DNA of 64,000 nt from positions 30,727,525-30,791,524 of the forward strand of contig NC_058159.1 of NCBI RefSeq assembly GCF_020080835.1, given 5' to 3'. Below the pieces are notes generated by a model, which had not been told where the DNA came from, did not search any database, and worked only from the letters and a program-made list of their open reading frames with translations. Each line of letters opens with the position of its first letter. Position 1 is the stretch's first letter. Source of the stretch: Cotesia glomerata (lineage: Eukaryota > Arthropoda > Insecta > Hymenoptera > Braconidae). This document shows positions 11,657-24,405 of the stretch, piece by piece. The translations under genes were made by a program, and so were the position numbers.

Positions 11657-14600
11657 TTATTTATAAATATTTTTATTTTTATATTTATAAATTTCAAATA
11701 AAAAATATAAAATATATATACCAAAATAATCTGTACTAATTAAATATTAAAAAAAAATTTATGTATTGTTAAAATATTCAAAAATTAACTTTCAGAAGAT
11801 TTTAAAAATATCTTTCCGTATTTATGCAATTTATATTTTGATTATAATTGAAAGAAAATTCATAAAAATTGTCCAAAAGTTTAATACATTTGAAAATTCC
11901 AAATATTTGATAATTTTAAACAATAATTCTCTCACATTAATATTCCAACTACAATTACTATTACTATTATCATTAACATTAGCATTAAGTACATAATACA
12001 ATCCTATATAGACATAATGCGATAGCAAAGTAAAAGCGGGAAGAATAGAGAGTGCCTAGCAGAAGCGCTGAGAGGGTTTAATTAAGCCCCCGATGTGAAT
12101 TCGCCCGAGCTGGAAGCTCCAAAGAGAATGCATCAACGCAAAAACGAGTTAAGCCAACTTTCGGACAAACTAAACGTACACTTGAGACGCCCGTCTTCCG
12201 GAAAACAAGCGATGCCTTATAGCAACCAAAAATTCCCCATTCCTGTTTATTTTTTTTTCATCACACTGTCTCATTGCATTTCCTGTAGCAGCTCCTAACC
12301 TTTTTACCTCTTTTCTTATTAAAATTCCATTTTATCTCAGAACTTAAAACTTAGTGCTGAAACTTTGTCCCAAAAACTGAAACTGCACCCAATAAAGTTC
12401 GCACAATGAATCCTATAAATGATATCACTGCGCTATTTGTATTCAACTGAGCTTTCTGCTCCCAGAGGACTCTCTATAATTCTCGACAATGCAATAAGGT
12501 CCTAACCTCGGAATCTGGCTCGCTTATCGCGACAGTATCCGTCTTGTATTGTAAAATGTTTTATCTTAATACTGCATTACATCCCGCGATATTATTTCCG
12601 TGCAGAGAGAAATTCTAGAGCTAGCAGTGTAACTCAACAGCGAGGAGGACCATTAACAGGTACAATGAAACGGAACAGAATTAAACGACACGGGAACGTA
12701 TGCAGAGTGGCGCCGCATCATTTGGCTTGCGCCACTGAAAGCATGTGTCTTCATTAGGCAACAGGGGGCGGCACTGAATCACATCGGGAAACTAAGCACC
12801 GTGCCCGAAATTAAGCGCTAAATGCATCCCCGGTTTAAAGTTCTCCATCTACTCCTCACCTACATTAAGCACACTGAAAGGGAGGTTAGAGGGGGAGGGT
12901 TCATACATATAGATGCAAGTATAGATATACTTGAAGCTCGGGACTGGTCTGGTCCAGAAGTACGTCATCACTGGTCGATGTTTTGCATACGGCTATCAAT
13001 TCATTGCTACATGTTGAATGCAAATCAGGATCAATGAAACTGATCTGCTTAGATAATGATCATCATTGTCAGATTTCATTCTTAGTTGCGATCATTACAG
13101 TTAGAGGGAGATTTATTATCACTATTATACAATTTGGTGAGGTATTTGTACATCAAATTTATTTTTGTACGACTCATGATGCGAAGCATCAGAGAGTGCT
13201 TTACTATTTCGGCAACTATTTTTATTATTATAGTGCTGTTAGTTCACGGAATTAAGATATTTTGCATACGATTGTCAAGATAATTTAATGGAGATTAATG
13301 TGACACTTTTTAAAAATTGATTTAGTGCAATAGAAACGGAAAAAAACATCAAATTAGGTCAAAAAATTTTCCTGTTCGTCATTTATGAAACTCTGAAAAC
13401 ACTGTAACTTTCAAAATAATGCAAATATTGAGTTAAATTTTTTTTTTTAAATTCTTTGAGACAATTGTAGGTCGCCGAATGCGAATGGCTAGACAATTCA
13501 ATGTCGTTTATGTATAATTAATAAAATAATACAAAAACCAAAAGACTGTATATCTATATATATAAATTGTGTACATTTATCTCACTAGAAGCGCTTGCGC
13601 ATTATCGTGCTACTTTAGCTGTTTTCTATATTTTTTTTTCACATTCTTTATTTTATTAATATTTCATAATTAAATGAGCATTATGAGTCGTGCATTTTTG
13701 GATTTTCCAAACTTTTTAAAAGCTTTTTTCAAATTTAAAAATTATTTTCCATTAAATAAAATTTTTTAACAGTTTTGAAGATATTCAATTTTGAAGTTAA
13801 AAAATTTGACGATTGCACTTAATTAATAATTAACAAAAAATAATAAATTAAAAGAAACTTTTCATTGATAGTTAATAAATAATTAAATAAAATAAAATTT
13901 TATTTAGATATTTTTTTAACTTGGTAATTTAAATAGACGAAAAATTCTAATTAATTAGATAAATAAATAATTTTTTTTAATAAAAAAAAATTTTTTTAAT
14001 GATTAAAAATAATTATTTTTGTTAAATAAATTTTTTAAAAATATGTCAATTGATCAATGCTATGATTATGATTATTTTAATGATTGAATCTGTTTTGGCG
14101 ATAGTAAATTGTTTATAATAAATGAGAAAACTTTGACGAGGGATGATAGGAGGACTCTATCATCGAGGTTAATGGATTATAATAAAGGCAACTATAATTT
14201 TGACAATTAATTATCGAAAGTGTTATTATTATAGAATATATACCGAGCATGTGAGTGTCGTCGACAGGAACTGATGATGTCCCACTCGAAGTGAAACACT
14301 GGCCCGACAGGAATGACACCTACAAGCTGATGCAATTTTAGCTACCATTTACGCTGGTAACTTGTTCTTTGTTCCCTGTAATGAGGTTATCTTCCAGTGA
14401 TCAATTGCTTGAGATTCTGCATTCTACATTCTGTTCTAGTTTTTATAATTGCTCCCGATCTCGATTTAGATCCCCGCTTCTAGGCGTGTAATTTTAAAAT
14501 ATGATTTATAAATACGATTCAATTCCAAAAGAGCCAAATTTTGTTCGTCCAAAATTTTGGTGATTGCTAGACAAAACAAATATTTGGGACAACACTTTGT

Positions 14601-15180
14601 GTCAAAGAGATGACAATTGAATTCAAATATTTAGAGTCCAAACAAACGGAATTGTTTGTCGTGAAACATTTAAGAAAAAGCCGCAACCAAATTGGTTTGC
14701 CAAACATTTTTGTTTTTTTTTTAAATTGGAACTATCATATTGCGAGCTTAACAGCGGGACAATTAGCGAGGCCAGCGTTAAATAAATAAACCGAGCGAGT
14801 ATTGCGGGCAAACGAGATACAGTTGGTCGGTATAGAGGAAAACAAAAGTTGAGGGTAGTAAATATCATCGGAAAAACAATTGTTTGTTGTGATTTTGATG
14901 GAAGCTGCGGTATTGTTCATCAAAAAAATGAAGAATGTACATATAGGATGGATCAAAAATAAATTAAGAGCTATATTTTATGTAAAGAAAAAAAAATCAA
15001 AAATAATAGTCGTGGAAAAAGTTTTAGTTGTTTCCAAAATTAAAAATTTTTTTCCGAAAAGTATGTTAAAAAAAATGTCTTCATAAGTCATTTTTTGGTT
15101 ATTGATTGTGTATTTTTTTTGTTTCAAATTTATTTCATGAAGAATGTTGAATTAGTCAAAAAAATATTTTTGGCACGAAA
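11657..15180. other. Long spacer, no gene recognised
   Basis: 11657-12000 is AT-rich. 12010-13000 is mixed and GC-richer, with frames of 67-71 codons. 13270-14100 is AT-rich, with homopolymer runs and ATATATA near 13560. 14100-15090 has overlapping frames of 68-81 codons on both strands without recognisable domains. I find no terminal repeats or hairpins that define an element. Confidence 0.5.
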
Positions 15181-15189
15181 TTAAAGGCA

Positions 15190-15225
15190 ATACGTTACCT
15201 GGAGAAAAATAAAAAGAGAATTTAT
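15190..15225 (-). promoter_or_regulatory. Weak acceptor/donor junction, minus strand
   Basis: On the minus strand a good T-rich tract ends TTTCTCCAG|GTAACG, with the junction at 15199/15198. The acceptor half is good. The donor half, GTAACG, is weak compared with the sites at 4838 and 48747. It is listed only because it lies on the same strand. Confidence 0.12.
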
Positions 15226-17433
15226 TTGTAAGTCCAACGACACAAAACACAAGTTTTGGTTACTTTTTTTGTAACAGAAGAAGACGAATCTCCCGAGTAG
15301 TTTTGGGATGTACCGGAATGCATGCATGCAGCCACAAGGTCCGTCCTTCAAACTTAAAGCTCGGAAAGAGTGAAAATCTGGACAAAGCCAACAACCGAAA
15401 GGAATAAAAAGTTGGTGGAGTAGCTTCAAGAAACCGCATTCCGGATTCTCAAGCTAGCTGGACAAAGAGACAAACGCGATTTTCTTGATCTTATCCTGGG
15501 GGAGTTTGGCTTACGCCGGCAATCTTTTCTTCTCGGTTACCTCTACTCTTCCGAGCTTTCGTCTATAAATATATATTGCTGAATTTTTTCCCCACGGGTC
15601 TTTACTTCCGCAATAATTTCATGTATTTTCGCGATGATATTATATATTGTATCGAGACACGGGCTAATAACCTCCTACTACGTAAACTTTCAAGAAATAC
15701 GAGCAGAGGTTTAGTTTAAAAAAAGTTAATTGCGAAATTTAAAAATAAACATTCCCGATAGAGACTCAATTACTTTTTCAATTGCACATTTCTGTGTCTG
15801 TGTTCCGGTTAATTGAATTGTTGCATGTTCCGGGAATTTAAATCATAATTCAACATTTATTTTAGTTTTTAATTGAGAATTTTTATTAATTTCAAGGAAT
15901 CAACAAGTTATTTAATCGTTTTTTTCAATTTTTTACTGTTTTAATTATTGGAATAAATAATCCAACTATTAACAATTTCAAGCATTCAATTGAAAGAAAA
16001 AAAAATTAATTAAAGGAAAAATAAATTCATTGCCTGAAAAAAGTAGAACATTTCTTTAACTAACAAAATTCTTTAAAATGAATTCTTTGGTTTTATAAAT
16101 TAATTTTTTCAATTAAAAAAAATTCAAAAAAATCATTTTTAAAAGAATTAATCATTTTTTTGTGAAAGGATAATACTAAAAAATAATCCAACAAATTAAA
16201 AACCATAACTCGGAGATTAAAGATCACTAGACCGCAAAAATACAATACAAAGTTTTATTTTTAATAATCAATTATCACCAGAAAAATTCTAGAACAATAT
16301 CAGAATGTTTCTATAAAGCGATTGTTTATCCGACAACAATCACTATTTTTCTCTATATATCTATATAAAATTTGTTTGTTTTTCTTTCTATCAACGACCC
16401 GGGTTTTACTCCCACAAAATTCGGTTGTTTTGTCGGGAGAATCGTTAAGCTCGGCTAATGACAATAAGCAGAGCATTGTTTGCTTGAAATATGGAATTAT
16501 TATGAACTGCGAGAATACTACCACTCATTTATTTCTCGTGTGTGTTTATAGATCCACCCCTGTATTTATATAATAACCCCACACACTCACCCAGGAATCG
16601 AGCACAGTGGACTGGAATACAAAGAGATTGAATGGTGGCCGAAAAAATGTAGCAAACAATGACCCGAGCTGTGTGTTTGCATGAAAACGAGAGAAAAGTT
16701 GCTTACGACAGTGATTAAAATAATTCATAAATTTCCTCGGTGATAAAAGTTTCTTTTATGGGCTTTTTGGTCATCAATATTCATGCAAAGATACGGAATA
16801 AGCGTCCGAGCGGGACTGAGTGAGTTCCAGGCGGGGAGGTGGGACGAAGTCCATCAACTTGGATGTCCACATCATCATGTGTGTTATCCGTGTATGAATG
16901 ATAAATATATAAATCAATTTGACGATTTAACCGGAGATTGGTGGGCATCCAACGGCGACACTGGACTAGTGTCGTTAAACGATGGGGTTTAACTGGAGCC
17001 CTGCTCTGAATTCGGGGATCTCTATGTAGTGATTCAAGTGGGGTCAGAGCAGTAGCCAGGCCAGTACTCCACTGGAGTTATTCCCGGAGCTAGCAGGCTC
17101 TAAACGGAAAAGGCTATCTGCAATTCAGATTACCCTTTGCACCTACACAACACTCCGGTTATCCAGCTCCTGGACGAAGCAGTTAGAGTCTCATATGTGG
17201 ACTAAATTTTAGATTAAATGCATTTAAAATTGAAAATTTACGGAAACCGCGACCGCTAAGACCGCTACCATTATCATTATCACCATAAAAGTTCACACAT
17301 ACATGCTGGGAATAAATGAATTCCATTCTAATTGCATAATAATACCTGCTATTAATCGTAAAAAAGATAAAAGGCTGGAGAAAGAAAGCAAAGCGGAATA
17401 GATGGACGAAGAGAAAACAATAAGTCTGGTTTT
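15226..17433. other. Spacer with mixed islands
   Basis: 15280-15660 is GC-richer and 15720-16260 is AT-rich. 16290-16990 and 16990-17430 have frames of 60-91 codons on both strands, none recognisable. I see no repeat structure. Confidence 0.45.
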
Positions 17434-17982
17434 GTGGACGAAAAACATGAAAATGCAAAACAGATGGTGATAAATCCGAGTTTTGATTATTTTAGAGTAT
17501 ATTGTATTGTATTGATGTTTATATATGGCTTTGAACAGATCGAATGTGCAGGAATCCAACAATATGCGGACGTTAACCGCAGTAGTGATGCCGTTTCGCC
17601 GGATGAATGCGGCGGTATGGACCAGGTAGCTGACAGGAACTCATATTGCGAAACTGCGGGTGGTACTTGTGTGTCGGTGACCATCCAATGTAAATCGATT
17701 GACGTATCGATCACCGCTCCGGCTCTGCCTGCATGTTCACAGCAACACAACCCAGGCTTCCTATTCCGTCTTCCTAGTCCAAGCGTCTCTAACGCCCATT
17801 TTAGACGATTAATTGCGTTAATTAACACAAAACTATCTGTGTTGTGCGACATTGCGTCAAACTTGTTGGATTATTTTGGAAAATTTTGCATGGGCTTCAT
17901 ACTTTTTTTTAAAAAAAAAGAAAGATTTCTGGCTGCTACAAGAAAGGTTTTTATCATTTTTGCCGTATTTTTGATCCTTTAG
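17434..17982 (+). CDS. Hypothetical ORF, 182 codons, cysteine-containing (doubtful)
   Basis: This is the longest open frame in the window. I do not recognise the product. Residues about 23-38 are hydrophobic (around YCIVLMFIYGF), followed by a small Ala-Gly site that could serve as a signal-peptide cut. Next comes a cysteine-containing stretch, roughly residues 58-100, with ECGG, YCETAGGTCVSVTIQC and PAC. The C-terminal part from about residue 145 is again hydrophobic and then lysine-rich, encoded by AT-rich DNA with homopolymers, which looks less like real coding sequence. A frame of 121 codons is open on the opposite strand over 17487-17852, so the lack of stops partly reflects locally higher GC. 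No TATA box, intron or polyA signal clearly frames it. It could be a small secreted-protein exon or chance. Confidence 0.18.
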   Translation: MDEKHENAKQMVINPSFDYFRVYCIVLMFIYGFEQIECAGIQQYADVNRSSDAVSPDECGGMDQVADRNSYCETAGGTCVSVTIQCKSIDVSITAPALPACSQQHNPGFLFRLPSPSVSNAHFRRLIALINTKLSVLCDIASNLLDYFGKFCMGFILFFKKKERFLAATRKVFIIFAVFLIL

Positions 17983-17989
17983 TTAGGAT

Positions 17990-18545
17990 TCAAGGTCCAA
18001 AATCATGGATAATTTCAATTTCAAGGATAACTATAATTAAGATAAAAAATTTTGTTAAGATAACCTAAGATCTGTTGTAGTAACAAATGAATTTGTTAAC
18101 TTAGGGATAACAAATTATATGTTAAAATAAAAAAATTTAGGTTATAGCAAGTTATTGATATGTTATAACAACAAAACAGTTTTATTACTATAGCAAAATT
18201 TTCAATTTGATTCAACAAAATAATTTAGTTAGTATAACAGATTTTTTTGTTGAAACAACAAAATAATTCTATTAAAATAACAAATAAATTTGTTACAGTA
18301 AATTTTATAAGAATACATAATTCAAAAATATACTATAATCAGCTATATCTGATTTGAAAAATATTTTAGCAACAAATTAGTTTTGTTATTGCAATAAAAT
18401 GATTTCGTTAGGACAACAAATTGATTTGGTGATTTAACAGACTGGTTTGTTAATACTACTTGAAACATTTTGTTAATGCTACTGATGGATTTGTTGCTAT
18501 AACTACACTTATTTTTTACCAGAAAATATTTTTCAGTTATCCCGT
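17990..18545. repeat. Diverged AACAAA / TTTGTT motif repeat
   Basis: The segment is filled with about a dozen scattered AACAAA..TTTGTTA pairs (for example near 18085, 18165, 18260, 18370 and 18420). These give small overlapping inverted repeats, as in the interior of M3. I could not define outer termini, so calling it an old MITE is an inference. Confidence 0.4.
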
Positions 18546-19960
18546 CTTTTTTTATTTCAACAAAATCATTTTTATGTGTATAAAATGATTATTTTTGAAA
18601 AATTATTAAGTTCAAAATTTTGGGTTTAAAATTGAAGATATGGAAAAATCATGAGACCTTTTTGATAGATTGAATTGACTACAAAAAAGGTCCTGATAAT
18701 TTTTATTATATCTCGTATTGTTTAGACAGAAATGGGAAACAAAATTGAAGGGGGAATTTTTAAAGCAGAGGTGGTAAAAAATTGAGTGTGTTGATTTGTC
18801 GGAAAATGAGCGACGGTTGACGGGACAAAATAGTTTTTTTTTGTTCGTAATTCAGGCAAATATCCGGCGGGAGACTCAAGGGGAAGTGAGTCGGGGTGAA
18901 ATCAAGTGCCGGTAAATGCCTCGGGCAGGTTCTTACAGGATGCAAATAAAAGAGACCTCGGAGGAAAGAAAGTGGGCGAGATGCAGATGTATGGGATAAG
19001 GAAAAGTACCGAGGTGGCCTAGGATGAGAAAGGATAGTCGAAGGAATTTAAAAGGTACTCCACACAGAGTCTCTCGAGTCCCTCACTCCTGAAAGCCCAG
19101 CTCGAGCATCTCGAACATATTTGCATTTTAGTCATGAACTCGACCTCGGGGATCTTAATATCCGTTTACTCCAGTGACTCCGCCAGCTCCGCTCGATACA
19201 TCCAGGTATTATACGCCGTTTTAAATCATTTTCTGGTTGACGTAGTCCCTTATAATTTCATCTGTTGTTACTCGCAAAAGATCGGGGAGGAAGGACTCAA
19301 GAACCCGAGGAAGTGTCCATCATCGTCAAAATCGCTAGTTACTTTCAGCTGATAAGTTATTAACCCGTTAATTGATCCGTTTTAATTTACCTGAAATTTT
19401 GTTAAGACCGCGGATGTATCGGAAATTTTAATAAGCTTCAGGTTTTGGATTATTAGCTTTCCACTCGAAGGCTCTTCTCCTTCTGAGAACCCTCGTCATT
19501 AATCCCAGTAGCAATAACACTGTCGGTCCTCGGTATTCATAAGGAACCTCTCTTCTCCATCACTCTGTATATCCTAATATCAATAACAGATATATATTGG
19601 AATTCTATAAATTTTTCAGCTCGCCGTAGACTGCAACCTCATTCTAGACTGCAAACTATCAACTTCCAACTTCCAACTACGGTTATTACCTTCTAATCAA
19701 TTATCGAATCCCAAAGACCTCGATTAACTATTTATCGATAGAACACAATCGATAGGTATTTTTATCCGAGCTCTTATAAGCTAAAAGTACACCAGATTAC
19801 ATCCTGTAAATGTTTTATTATGTTTTATTTTTTGCAAATAATTAACACCACGCTCGATTCTCAATTTAATCCTTGAAATTAAATTTAAAAACTTTTTTCA
19901 GCAAATTTTTGATAAATTTTGTTGTAAAAATACTAAAATTAATCATATTAGGCACAATAT
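18546..19960. other. Spacer, no gene recognised
   Basis: 18760-19560 is a GC-richer island with frames of 61-72 codons. 19560-19960 is AT-rich. No element ends are seen. Confidence 0.5.
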
Positions 19961-20287
19961 ATCCATATAGAATTTTTTGATAAAAATTGGTACTGGAAAT
20001 TGCCGACAGGTGGCGCATGTTCGCTAAATTAACTCACTATCAGAGAGTTGTTTCAAAATAAATATAGTATCTTCAATAAAATCGATATTTTGATCGAACA
20101 AGAGCTAACAAGTCTTTGGAAATGTATACATAATTTTTTTATCAAAATTAGTGCTGGAAATTTCCAACAGGTGGCGCATGGTCGCTAAATAATCTCACTA
20201 CTAGAGAGTTGTTCCAAAATAAATATAGTTTCTTTAATAAAATTGATATTTTGACCGAACAAGAGCTAACAAGTCTTCGGAAATGTA
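19961..20287 (+). repeat. Direct tandem duplication, ~161-bp unit, with ACAGGTGGCGCATG core
   Basis: Two copies with an offset of 161 bp share ACAGGTGGCGCATG (20006 and 20167), TCACTA..AGAGAGTTGTT and GAACAAGAGCTAACAAGTCT. The core and the upstream AGAATTTTTT / ATCCATA stretch match the 491-bp units at 3104-4083, so the two arrays share ancestry over part of their length. Confidence 0.85.
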
Positions 20288-21582
20288 GGAAACAACACCT
20301 GCAGAGAAGGTATCACACGATCAAGTGAAATTAATCGAGATTGGTGAGTGAGTACGGCGTGTATACTCAGCGTACGTAAATTGGAAATCCCTCAGAAACT
20401 AGGCTCGCATAATTTCGATAGGAAAACGAGTATGTAGCTGGTGTATGGGGCATGTGGTTTGGTGAGTGTCACCACACCTCTATTACAATATGCAGAGCGA
20501 GTATCGTCATGTATGATTGATCCCTCGAATAGTTGTTATCACCTCCGCCATCACCATCACCATCACCATCACTATCACTGTCATTATTATCATTGTTATT
20601 GTTATTATCATAATTATTATTATCACCACCTACGTGGGAATGTGAGTATGTACATTAACTAATGACTTTCTTTAAAGTTCTCGTCTGATGAAAAGTATGG
20701 AATAATAAAACAGTAGGCCTCATTAATTCGACAAGTCATCAGGGGTTACTGATCCTATCCAGACCGGTGTGTCATTTGTACGAGTCAAATGTTCCGTGTG
20801 TTGGTGCATGCGTATCACACTTCCCCTCGCACTGCGTGTGCATACATTGTCAGTTTCCGAGTGTCAGTGTGGGAGAAATATCTGAGGGATATGCAAAAAA
20901 AGCAAGAACTGTTACACGAGATAGAAGGAGCTGAAAAACTAAAATGCACATACATACATATGCACGGTTCAATTGTTCTCTCTGTACCCTCTTCACCTGA
21001 TATGTATGCATGTCTGATATATATGCTCGTCGCCGATGCTAAAATTATCCCAGGCGAGGAATCATGGTGACAAATGTTAAAACATCATTTTTAACCGAGA
21101 TGCGTGTTAAGCCAAATCATCTGAGAAACGCGATCAACTGGATAGGAACTGAATATGTGTGTATGTTTGGATAAGTATGGGTTGCTCGACTTAAATTAAT
21201 TACACTTCCCTTTAACAAAAGTTAGCGGGCCTGTTTTTTTATGGTGGAAATGTAATGGGAGTGCAGATAAAATTTTAATTGATGTCAAGTTGTTACTCTT
21301 TTCATAGTTTGTGAAAAATTACTTTATGCTTTTCAGTGATGAATAGTCATTTTTATTTGACGCGATTTTTTAATTACACCATCTTGTCACTTTTTGTAAG
21401 AAGAATGGTAAGTTTTATTAATTTTAAAAACTCTCTTAACAGATGAGCTGCAAAGTGCGGTAATATCACATGTGATGTTCCAAATTTTTCTGCTATTTCC
21501 TGTGAGCATTCATTTGTAGTCTCAGATGCACAATATTGTCGAATATGTATGGTATTTTAGGATGTTAAATATGTTTTTGAAT
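20288..21582. other. Spacer with a CAY trinucleotide tract
   Basis: 20540-20635 is a degenerate CAC/CAT/TAT trinucleotide tract that reads as a histidine run in one frame. I treat it as a microsatellite. The rest has frames up to 93 codons without recognisable domains. Confidence 0.55.
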
Positions 21583-22256
21583 ACGGAAAAAAGTAAACTG
21601 TGATAAATAATAGACGATTTATAATAAGTAATATGATCAACTGCTGATAATTACCATTTCAAACAGTAAAATCGTGATTTTACTATAATATTTATCATTT
21701 AAACGCTACAAATTATTCTTTATATGGAAGAAAATAATATTTCAAACGGTAATATTCGCTTTGTGAATGTCGAAAATCTTAAAGTATAATAATTAAGAAT
21801 TTTGACTTTGATATTTATCATTTTGTGCCTAAAAAATGATCGGTAAATTTTAAACGCAACGTTAAAAATGAAACTATAATTATTGACTAGCTTGGACTGG
21901 TAAAATGTTTATTTTAAAAGTATAATTTTTACTGTTTCAGATGTTAAATTCTCCCAGAGTGAGACCCCCTTCTCCTCATCTGAATTCCCTTTCTCCTCAT
22001 AGTATGGACTATATATTGAAATGGCAATTTTTACTGTTTAAAACTGTAATTTTTTAAGATGAGAGAGTCGTTATTTACTATAGTGACGGTACTAATCACT
22101 TACTTTCAATATTGAATTATAATTTGTGGCTTTTACATTTTCTACATTAATTTCTGTAATATTTATACTTTTGCCACCCCGATGTCCGCTGTACAGTTTG
22201 AAACTATAAAAACTAACCGGAATCCGAGTGAATTTTACAATTTACTTTTTTCCGTG
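21583..22256 (+). mobile_element. MITE M2A (ACGGAAAAAAGTAAA tips)
   Basis: The left end is ACGGAAAAAAGTAAACTGT and the right end is the inverted TTTACTTTTTTCCGT, followed by G. The trinucleotide AAT flanks both sides (21580-21582 and 22257-22259). Interior blocks such as GAGTGAGACCCCCTTCTC and AGAGTCGTTATTTACTATAG are shared with M2B at 50156-50914. M2A lacks about 80-90 bp that M2B has in its middle. It has no coding capacity. The family's transposase is unknown to me. Confidence 0.85.
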
Positions 22257-23093
22257 AATCTTGAGACAGAAGGCCGCAGTAAGTTTGAAAACTAGCGATG
22301 GTTTTTTGTACGTAAATCCATTAAATTATCAATTACAAATCACGATAATCCTATAATTCATTTTCGCAATCTATAAATTGTCATTTTGTATATGCGTGAA
22401 CGTATATAGTGTATAATATGTACTTTTAGCTGCTGCCGTGGCATTGGAACTGAATAAATAAAACAATAATAACACATTTTAATTAATAAAATGAATTGGT
22501 TCATCAGGCATAATGTATGTGATAAATCTCTTTGAGTATGATACATGTGTTGGGTGTAAAAGTCCACAAATTTGTGTTCTCATCTACACACACACACACA
22601 CAACAATCTTGGTCGCTAATCCGTATTCAATGGATTTAAGTGGTTGCAATTATGCTAACGAGAAAACACAGTATAGTACCCCGGTGGCTGCCAAGGATCC
22701 CAATCAAATCCTAGTGAATCAGCATTTGGGTCGCACAAATTGCAATTTCCGTATTTGTTGAGGTGTTTGCTCACAGTCAACTCGACTTAAATTTCATTTA
22801 GTATTAATTTTCCGCATATCCTCTATCCAGTACAGAAACATACAGGCATCTGCTGTTGTGTATGGATAAATTAATACCATCCACAGAATGTCATATGCAT
22901 ACATTAGCGTCGCGGATAATATTATTCCAGAGCATGGAATATCTAAATATCCAGAAATAGAAGGGTTCGATTGAAGGAGAAGGGTTGGAAATTTTGGGTG
23001 ACAAAATAATTGTTAAATTTATGAATTTAATTTACTGGCTGGACTATAGTATAGTATACAGACCATTGGATTCTACCTTCTGTATATTCTGTT
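22257..23093. other. Spacer with a short CA repeat
   Basis: Contains a CA dinucleotide run at about 22586-22602. Frames of 62-82 codons are unrecognised. Confidence 0.5.
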
Positions 23094-24405
23094 CACGGAG
23101 AGAAAAATGTGGAAATCATTACTATAATTTTAATGAAATGTTTTCCTATACCATTTTAGGAGCGATTACTTAGATTATGGGAATTATACCCATAATTTTT
23201 GGGAAATGTTACTATAATTATGGGAATGGTTCCTATAATTATAGGAACGATACCTATAATTATAACTGTATTATCGGCATGATTCCCATAATATATAGGA
23301 ATCGTTCCCGTAATATAGAGGAATAGTTTCTACAATATTATAAGAACCATTCCTATAATATTATAGGAACCATTCCCATTATATTATAGTGATGATGCCT
23401 AAAATATTGAAATAATTTTTTTTGTTCACACAACTGTGGTATATAATTAATTATTTTTAAGCAATGAATTTCCATATCTGCTTTGCTTCTCTAATTTTAT
23501 AGTGAGAAAATATCTTTTTTATTAGAAAAACTTAAGAATTGCTACAATATTTTTTAATATTATCTAGCACAATAATAACTGAGTTGAAATAAACAATTTA
23601 AGATTAAGTACATGGGAAGAAAAATGTGGAAATCATTCCCATAATTGTAATGAAATGTTTTCCTATACCATTTTAGGAGCGAATACTTAAATTATGGGAA
23701 TTGTACCCATAATTTTTGGGAAATGTTACTATGATTATGGGAATGGTTCCTATAATTATAACTGTAATATCGGCATGATTCCTATGATATATAAGAATGG
23801 TTTCCATAATATATAGGAATAGTTGCTATAATATTATAGGAACCATTCCTATAATATTATGGGAACCATTTCCATAATATTATATTGATGATGCCTAAAA
23901 TATTAAAATAATTTTTTTTTCACACAACTGTGGTATATAATTAATTATTTTTTAAAAATGAATTTTCATATCTATTTTGCTCCTCTAATTGTATAGTGAG
24001 AAAATATCCCTTTTATTAGAAAAATTTAAAAATTGCTACAATATTTTTTAATATTATCTAACACAATAATAACTGAGTTGGAATAAACAATTTAAGATTT
24101 ATTTACAAAAAAAAATTTATTAGCAAAAAAATATATAATAATTACTTTATATTTTTGAAGTGATTGCTTCATTATTATGAAAATAAAAATTTTTCTATTA
24201 TTATGTGCGTCATTTCTGTAATAATATAGGAACCATTCCCATAATATATTGAAGCTATTCCATTATTGTATAGGAACGTTTCCAATAAACTATGGGTATA
24301 GTTCCCATAATGAGCATAGGATTGATACCTATAATGATAATTTTTTTATAGGAACCATTTAATGCCCATAATTTTTGGAAAGGTTCCTAAAAATTTCTCT
24401 CCGTG
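23094..24405 (+). mobile_element. Candidate MITE M4a with CACGGAGAGAAA ends
   Basis: CACGGAGAGAAAAATG at the left and TTTCTCTCCGTG at the right form a 12-bp terminal inverted repeat about 1.3 kb apart. No target duplication is evident. The interior is a 517-bp unit duplicated in tandem (from about 23098 and 23615) plus a third, degraded part. It is densely packed with short palindromes of the type GGAACCATTCCTATAATATT and its complement. I infer a non-autonomous DNA transposon. The alternative is a satellite-like block with coincidental ends. Confidence 0.55.

Noticed and set aside
20540..20635. Polyhistidine-coding run in an open frame
   Set aside because: A degenerate CAY/TAT microsatellite. 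The frame exists only because of it.
22586..22602. CA dinucleotide run
   Set aside because: Ordinary microsatellite, not worth a finding.
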